From Pseudonocardia hierapolitana (GTDB lineage Bacteria > Actinomycetota > Actinomycetes > Mycobacteriales > Pseudonocardiaceae): a stretch of 64,000 bases of DNA. Of this stretch, positions 60,447-64,000 are shown in pieces. The notes under the pieces were generated by a model. That model was not told the origin of the DNA and did not search any database. It saw only the letters and a program-made list of their open reading frames with translations. The position numbers and the translations under genes were made by a program. The DNA is taken from assembly GCF_007994075.1 (NCBI RefSeq), contig NZ_VIWU01000001.1:5208001-5272000 (forward strand), read 5' to 3'. Each line of letters starts with the position of its first letter. The first letter of the stretch is position 1.

Positions 60447-61939
60447 GCGAGCGCGTCGTCGCAGCCATCGACCAGGGCACCACCTCCACCCGGTGCCTGC
60501 TGTTCAACCGGTCCGGGCGGATGCTCGCCGTTGCCCAGCGGGAGCACCGTCAGCACTACCCGCGGCCGGGGCTCGTGGAGCACGACGCGGCGGAGATCTG
60601 GCGCAACGTCACCCGGGTCGTGCCCGCGGCGCTCAAGAGCGCAGGCCTCACGCCGGACGACATCGTGGGGCTCGGCATCGCCAACCAGCGCGAGACCACG
60701 GTGATCTGGGACCGGCACACGGGGGTGCCGCTCGCGCGGGCGATCACCTGGCAGGACACGCGCACCGACGGCATCGTCGCCCGGCTCGTCGAGGACGGGC
60801 ACGCGCCGTTGATCACGTCCATCTGCGGGCTCCCGCCCGCCACGTACTTCGCGGGCCCGCGGCTGCGGTGGCTGCTCGACCACGTGCCCGGGGCGCGCGA
60901 GCGCGCCGAGGCGGGGGACGTGCTGTTCGGCACGATGGAGAGCTGGCTCATCTGGCGGCTCACCGGTAGGCACGTCACCGACGTCACGAACGCGAGCCGC
61001 ACGATGCTCATGGACGTCAGGACGCTGCAGTGGTCGGACAAGCTGCTCGACGTGCTGCGGGTGCCGCGTCGGATGCTGCCGGAGATCCGGCCCAACGCCG
61101 AGGTCTACGGCACCTGCACCACGCTGCTGCCGGGTGTGCCGGTGGCCGGGGCGCTCGGCGACCAGCAGGCCGCGCTCGTGGGCCAGGCCTGCTTCGCCCC
61201 CGGGGAGATCAAGTGCACCTACGGCACCGGTGCCTTCCTGCTGATGAACACGGGGCACCGGCTCGCCGAGTCGACGCACGGCCTGATCCCGACCGTCGGG
61301 TACCTGCTCGGAGACACGCCCGTGTACGCCCTCGAAGGCGCGATCGCGGTCACCGGCTCGCTGGTGCAGTGGTTCCGCGACTCACTCGGGATGATCGGCA
61401 CCGCCGCCCAGATCGAGACGCTCGCCAGCACGGTCCCGGACAACGGCGGCTGCTACATCGTCCCGGCGTTCTCCGGCCTGTACTCGCCGCGCTGGCACCC
61501 CGAGGCGCGTGGCGTGATGGTCGGGCTCACCTCGTTCATCAACCGTGGCCACCTCGCCCGCGCCGTGCTCGAAGCCACCGGCTGGCAGACGCGCGAGGTC
61601 GTCGACGCGATGAACGCCGACTCCGGGGTGCCGGTCGCCCGGCTGAAGGTCGACGGCGGGATGACGGCCAACCACCTGCTCATGCAGTTCGTCGCCGACG
61701 TGCTGGACGTGCCGGTGGAGCGCCCGCTCGGCTCCGAGGCCGTCTCGCTCGGTGCGGCCTACGCGGCGGGCCTCGCCGTCGGGTACTGGCCGGACCTGGA
61801 GGTGCTGCGCGCCAACTGGCACCGCGCCGCCGCGTGGGAGCCCGCGATGGACGACGACCTGCGCCGCCGCGAGCACGAGAACTGGGGGCGGGCGGTCAAC
61901 CGCAGCTACGGCTGGGTGCAGACCCCGACACCCGACTGA
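60443..61939 (+). CDS. glpK: Glycerol kinase (copy 2)
   Basis: A 498-residue FGGY kinase with the same signatures as copy 1: [65 protein letters not shown] and LKVDGGMTANHLLMQ. The copies differ widely outside the motifs, so this is an old duplication or an independent acquisition, not a recent tandem copy. GTG 60443 overlaps the IclR stop (GTGA), so kinase and regulator are made together. A strict glycerol substrate is likely but not proven. Confidence 0.93.
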   Translation: MSERVVAAIDQGTTSTRCLLFNRSGRMLAVAQREHRQHYPRPGLVEHDAAEIWRNVTRVVPAALKSAGLTPDDIVGLGIANQRETTVIWDRHTGVPLARAITWQDTRTDGIVARLVEDGHAPLITSICGLPPATYFAGPRLRWLLDHVPGARERAEAGDVLFGTMESWLIWRLTGRHVTDVTNASRTMLMDVRTLQWSDKLLDVLRVPRRMLPEIRPNAEVYGTCTTLLPGVPVAGALGDQQAALVGQACFAPGEIKCTYGTGAFLLMNTGHRLAESTHGLIPTVGYLLGDTPVYALEGAIAVTGSLVQWFRDSLGMIGTAAQIETLASTVPDNGGCYIVPAFSGLYSPRWHPEARGVMVGLTSFINRGHLARAVLEATGWQTREVVDAMNADSGVPVARLKVDGGMTANHLLMQFVADVLDVPVERPLGSEAVSLGAAYAAGLAVGYWPDLEVLRANWHRAAAWEPAMDDDLRRREHENWGRAVNRSYGWVQTPTPD

Positions 61940-61955
61940 CCGGCAGGCCGGTCAG
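61936..61955. terminator. Bidirectional terminator after glpK copy 2
   Basis: CTGACCGG and CCGGTCAG form a perfect eight-pair stem around CAGG. The stem includes the stop codons of both convergent genes (TGA 61937-61939 and, on the other strand, 61952-61954). Confidence 0.65.
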
Positions 61956-62638
61956 GCAGCGTCGCGCGGCAGCGTGGTGGACCACACGGTGTTCCCGCGC
62001 AAGGCATCGGTGAGCTCGTCGAGGTCCTCCACGACGAGGCGGGCGCCGGCCAGCTCACCGGGCTCGGCGTAACCCCAGGTGACGCCGATCGTCGGCACGC
62101 CGTGCGCCGCGGCGCCCTCGACGTCGTGGTGCCGGTCGCCGACCAGCACCACAGGGGCGAGCGCGGGGTCGAGGCCGAGCCGCTCGAGCACCGAGCCGAC
62201 GACGGCGGCCTTGCCCACCCGGCCGGCCACGTGGTCGGCACCACCGACGAGGTCGAGGTGGCTCGCGAGCCCCGTGCCCGCGACGATCTTGCGCGCCAGC
62301 TCCTCGGGCTTGGAGGTCGCGGTGGCGAGGCGGAACCCGTCGTCGTGCAGCCGTTCCAGCAGCTCGGGGATCCCCGGGTACACGGGCGTGACCGTGGCCG
62401 CGACCGCGTCGTAGGAGGTCCGGTAGGCGACGATGGCGGCCGCCGTCTGTTCCTCGGTCAGGCCGAGCTCGGGCAGGGCCGTCTCGAACGGCGGGCCGAC
62501 CAGCAGGCGCAGCCGCGCGGCGTCGGGCACCGGGAAGCCGACTTCGGCGATGGCCGCGGCCAGGTGCTCGACGATCGTGGACGCCGAGTCGACGAGGGTG
62601 CCGTCGAGGTCGAGGAGGACGGTGCGCACTGATCGCAT
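61952..62638 (-). CDS. HAD phosphatase (phosphoglycolate phosphatase-like)
   Basis: A 228-residue HAD hydrolase with motif I LLDLDGTLVDSA, a helical cap near 18-80, motif II Thr/Ser in LATATSKPEE, motif III Lys in GRVGKAAVV and motif IV VVLVGDRHHDVEGA. It resembles Gph/PGPase-type enzymes that repair 2-phosphoglycolate or hydrolyse small phosphates. The ATG at 62638 starts directly at the first strand. It is convergent with glpK copy 2 and divergent from the App1-like gene. Confidence 0.9.
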   Translation of the reverse strand: MRSVRTVLLDLDGTLVDSASTIVEHLAAAIAEVGFPVPDAARLRLLVGPPFETALPELGLTEEQTAAAIVAYRTSYDAVAATVTPVYPGIPELLERLHDDGFRLATATSKPEELARKIVAGTGLASHLDLVGGADHVAGRVGKAAVVGSVLERLGLDPALAPVVLVGDRHHDVEGAAAHGVPTIGVTWGYAEPGELAGARLVVEDLDELTDALRGNTVWSTTLPRDAA

Positions 62639-62691
62639 GCTACGTGGGGCCCGAGGTGGCCCCGGTGTGCGGCGTGCGGTAGGTCTGCGTC

Positions 62692-63801
62692 GTGCAGCTG
62701 CGCAAGCTGGTGGTCGGGGCCGCGATGGTGGTCGAGAGCGTCGTGCAGGCGGGGGTGCTGCTCACCCTGCGCGTCCGGGGCCGGCACCTGCCGATGATCG
62801 TGCCGTTCATCGGGCACGGCACCACCCGGCGGGTGCGGGTGGGCGGCCGGGTCGTGCTCGGCAGGCCGGAGGCCGCGGCGCCCGCGGTCGGCGTGCCGGA
62901 GGCGCCGGAACCGACCCCGCGGTCGCGGCGGGCGGTGCTGCGGGCGACCATCGCGCGCTTCCTCACCGTCGAGGTCCCGGGCGCGGTGGTCGCGGTCAAC
63001 GGCCCCGGCGTGGCGGCCCAGATCCGCGCCGACCGCGACGGCTACCTCGACGCCGTGCTCGACGTCGCCGAGCCGCTGCGCCCCGGGTGGCACGCGTTCG
63101 AGCTGCGGCTGCGCGACGGGGCCGCGGTGTCGGCGCAGGTGCTGGTGGTCGATCCGGCGGTGCCGATCGGCCTGGTCAGCGACGTGGACGACACGATCCT
63201 GGAGACCGGCCTGACCCGGGGGATCGAGTTCGTGCGTGCGACCCTGCTCACCCCGGTGCGCGACCGCACGCCCCTGCCCGGTGCGGCGGCGCTCTACCGC
63301 GCGCTCGTGGAGCCGGCCGACGGCCCGCCCCGGCCCGTCATCTACGTCTCGACGAGCCCGTGGAACCTGCACGAGATGCTGCTGGAGTTCATCGCGCTGC
63401 GGCGGTTCCCGCTCGGCCCGCTGCTGCTGACCGACTGGGGGCCGTCGCACAGCGGCCTGTTCCGGATCGGTGCGCAGGAGCACAAGGGCGGGCTCGTCCG
63501 GCGGATGCTCGAGGAGCACCCGCTGCTCGGGCTCGTTCTCGTGGGCGACAGCGGCCAGCTCGACCCGGAGATCTACGCGGGGCTCGCCCGCGAGTTCCCG
63601 GAGCGCATCCGCGCCGTGTACATCCGCCGCACCCGGCACGCCCTCCCCGGCCGGCTCGCCGAGGTGGACGCGCTGGCCGCCGAGGTCACCGCGGCGGGGG
63701 TGCCGATGCTCGCCGTCGACGACAGCCTGCAGATCGCCGCGCACGCGGCCCAGCTGGGCCTGCTCGACGCCGCCGCGCTCGACGACGTGCAGTCCGGCTG
63801 A
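62692..63801 (+). CDS. App1-like phosphatase (DUF2183)
   Basis: A 369-residue protein. The N-terminal ~160 residues form a beta-rich domain (RFLTVEVPGAVVAVNGPGVA). The C-terminal catalytic domain has the HAD-like DxDxT motif LVSDVDDTILETG, then VIYVSTSPWNLHEMLLEFI, EHKGGLVRRMLEEHP and LVLVGDSGQLDPEIY, as in yeast App1 Mg2+-dependent phosphatidate phosphatase. It probably dephosphorylates phosphatidic acid or a related lipid at the membrane face. It starts at GTG 62692. Tandem repeats begin at its stop codon. Confidence 0.9.
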   Translation: MQLRKLVVGAAMVVESVVQAGVLLTLRVRGRHLPMIVPFIGHGTTRRVRVGGRVVLGRPEAAAPAVGVPEAPEPTPRSRRAVLRATIARFLTVEVPGAVVAVNGPGVAAQIRADRDGYLDAVLDVAEPLRPGWHAFELRLRDGAAVSAQVLVVDPAVPIGLVSDVDDTILETGLTRGIEFVRATLLTPVRDRTPLPGAAALYRALVEPADGPPRPVIYVSTSPWNLHEMLLEFIALRRFPLGPLLLTDWGPSHSGLFRIGAQEHKGGLVRRMLEEHPLLGLVLVGDSGQLDPEIYAGLAREFPERIRAVYIRRTRHALPGRLAEVDALAAEVTAAGVPMLAVDDSLQIAAHAAQLGLLDAAALDDVQSG

Positions 63802-63952
63802 CTCGCCGCGCCGGAATGTCGGACCCGCCGCGCCGGTATGTCGGACTCAACGTGTCGGTATGTCGGACTCGCCGTGTCGGTATGTCGGACTCGCCGTGTC
63901 GGGACGTCGGACTCGCCGTGTTGGGATGTCGGACTCGCCGTGTCGGGACGTC
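63799..63952. repeat. Seven tandem 22-bp repeats
   Basis: Seven contiguous 22-bp units lie at 63799, 63821, 63843, 63865, 63887, 63909 and 63931, each starting GGACTCGCCGTGTCGG or a close variant and ending in a TNNGTC or ANGTC block. The first unit includes the App1-like gene's stop codon. A partial eighth unit (GGACTCAC) starts at 63953. At 63981-63991 CACGGCGAGTC is the exact reverse complement of the unit core GACTCGCCGTG, so transcripts could fold. No spacers separate the units, so this is not a CRISPR array. Confidence 0.9.
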
Positions 63953-64000
63953 GGACTCACCCGCGAGTCTTGCGTGTCAGCACGGCGAGTCGTGCGTATC
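63953..64000. other. Intergenic end of window
   Basis: These last bases hold the partial eighth repeat, a GCGAGTC/TTGCGTG segment and the inverted repeat core CACGGCGAGTC followed by GTGCGTATC. No gene start is visible, and the next feature lies outside the window. Confidence 0.5.

Noticed and set aside
63799..63952. Possible CRISPR array
   Set aside because: The 22-bp units are contiguous with no unique spacers, and no cas genes are nearby.

Overview
This window is a chromosomal segment from a high-G+C actinomycete. The evidence is strong G/C bias at third codon positions, frequent GTG starts, many GTGA/ATGA/TGATG gene junctions, and actinobacterial families such as DUF1876, DUF3040, DUF4173 and ECF sigma factors with a SnoaL-like tail. 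The set of families suggests a Pseudonocardia-like member of the Pseudonocardiales, but no rRNA or marker gene fixes the genus. I see no tRNA, rRNA, CRISPR array, prophage or insertion sequence. The content is metabolic, transport and regulatory.

Layout. 1-3.2 kb: the 3' part of a histidine kinase-type ATPase joined to what looks like a degenerate GTPase module, then an FAD-linked oxidase behind a perfect inverted repeat. 3.2-7.4 kb: moeA and a formate dehydrogenase alpha subunit. 7.4-10.9 kb: an OmpR regulator, histidine kinase and DUF4173 membrane protein operon. 10.9-12.2 kb: decayed repeats, a small protein and a GAF protein. 12.5-14.5 kb: DUF485 protein plus acetate symporter. 14.7-16.6 kb: HPPD with a divergent Lrp/AsnC regulator. 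16.5-18.2 kb: DUF1876 protein, quinone oxidoreductase and divergent MerR regulator. 18.2-23.6 kb: ROK repressor divergent from a HAD phosphatase-MFS-epoxide hydrolase-MFS operon. 23.7-28.2 kb: a decayed carboxymuconolactone decarboxylase gene, a methyltransferase, NDH-2, and a sugar isomerase/dehydrogenase pair. 28.2-30.7 kb: TetR-SRPBCC pair and a P450.

31-37 kb: MerR regulator convergent with hsp20, a non-canonical NRAMP-like transporter, then a two-component system fused into one operon with a TAXI-type binding protein that has no TRAP permease here, and a RibD-like reductase. 37.1-39.6 kb: NfeD, SPFH protein and YihY-like membrane protein. A 70-bp inverted repeat with a perfect 48-bp core separates this from an operon of a small membrane protein, a membrane-anchored DJ-1/PfpI protein and an APC permease (39.7-42.8 kb). 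42.9-47.2 kb: ECF sigma factor with MFS pump, and a NarL-type two-component system. 47.2-52.6 kb: arginase family protein, LTA-synthase-like sulfatase, two small proteins, and a PadR-MFS pair. 52.8-55.4 kb: flavin monooxygenase-like protein, threonine dehydratase and a hypothetical.

55.4-61.9 kb is a glycerol regulon: glpF-glpK-glpD on one strand, and an IclR (GylR-like) regulator with a second glycerol kinase on the other, sharing a control region with a recognisable promoter and repeated GTTCG/CGAAC half-sites. The window ends with a HAD phosphatase, an App1-like phosphatase and seven tandem 22-bp repeats. The observations I rate highest are the kinase/degenerate-GTPase fusion, the TAXI-two-component operon, the duplicated glycerol kinases and the two intergenic repeat structures.
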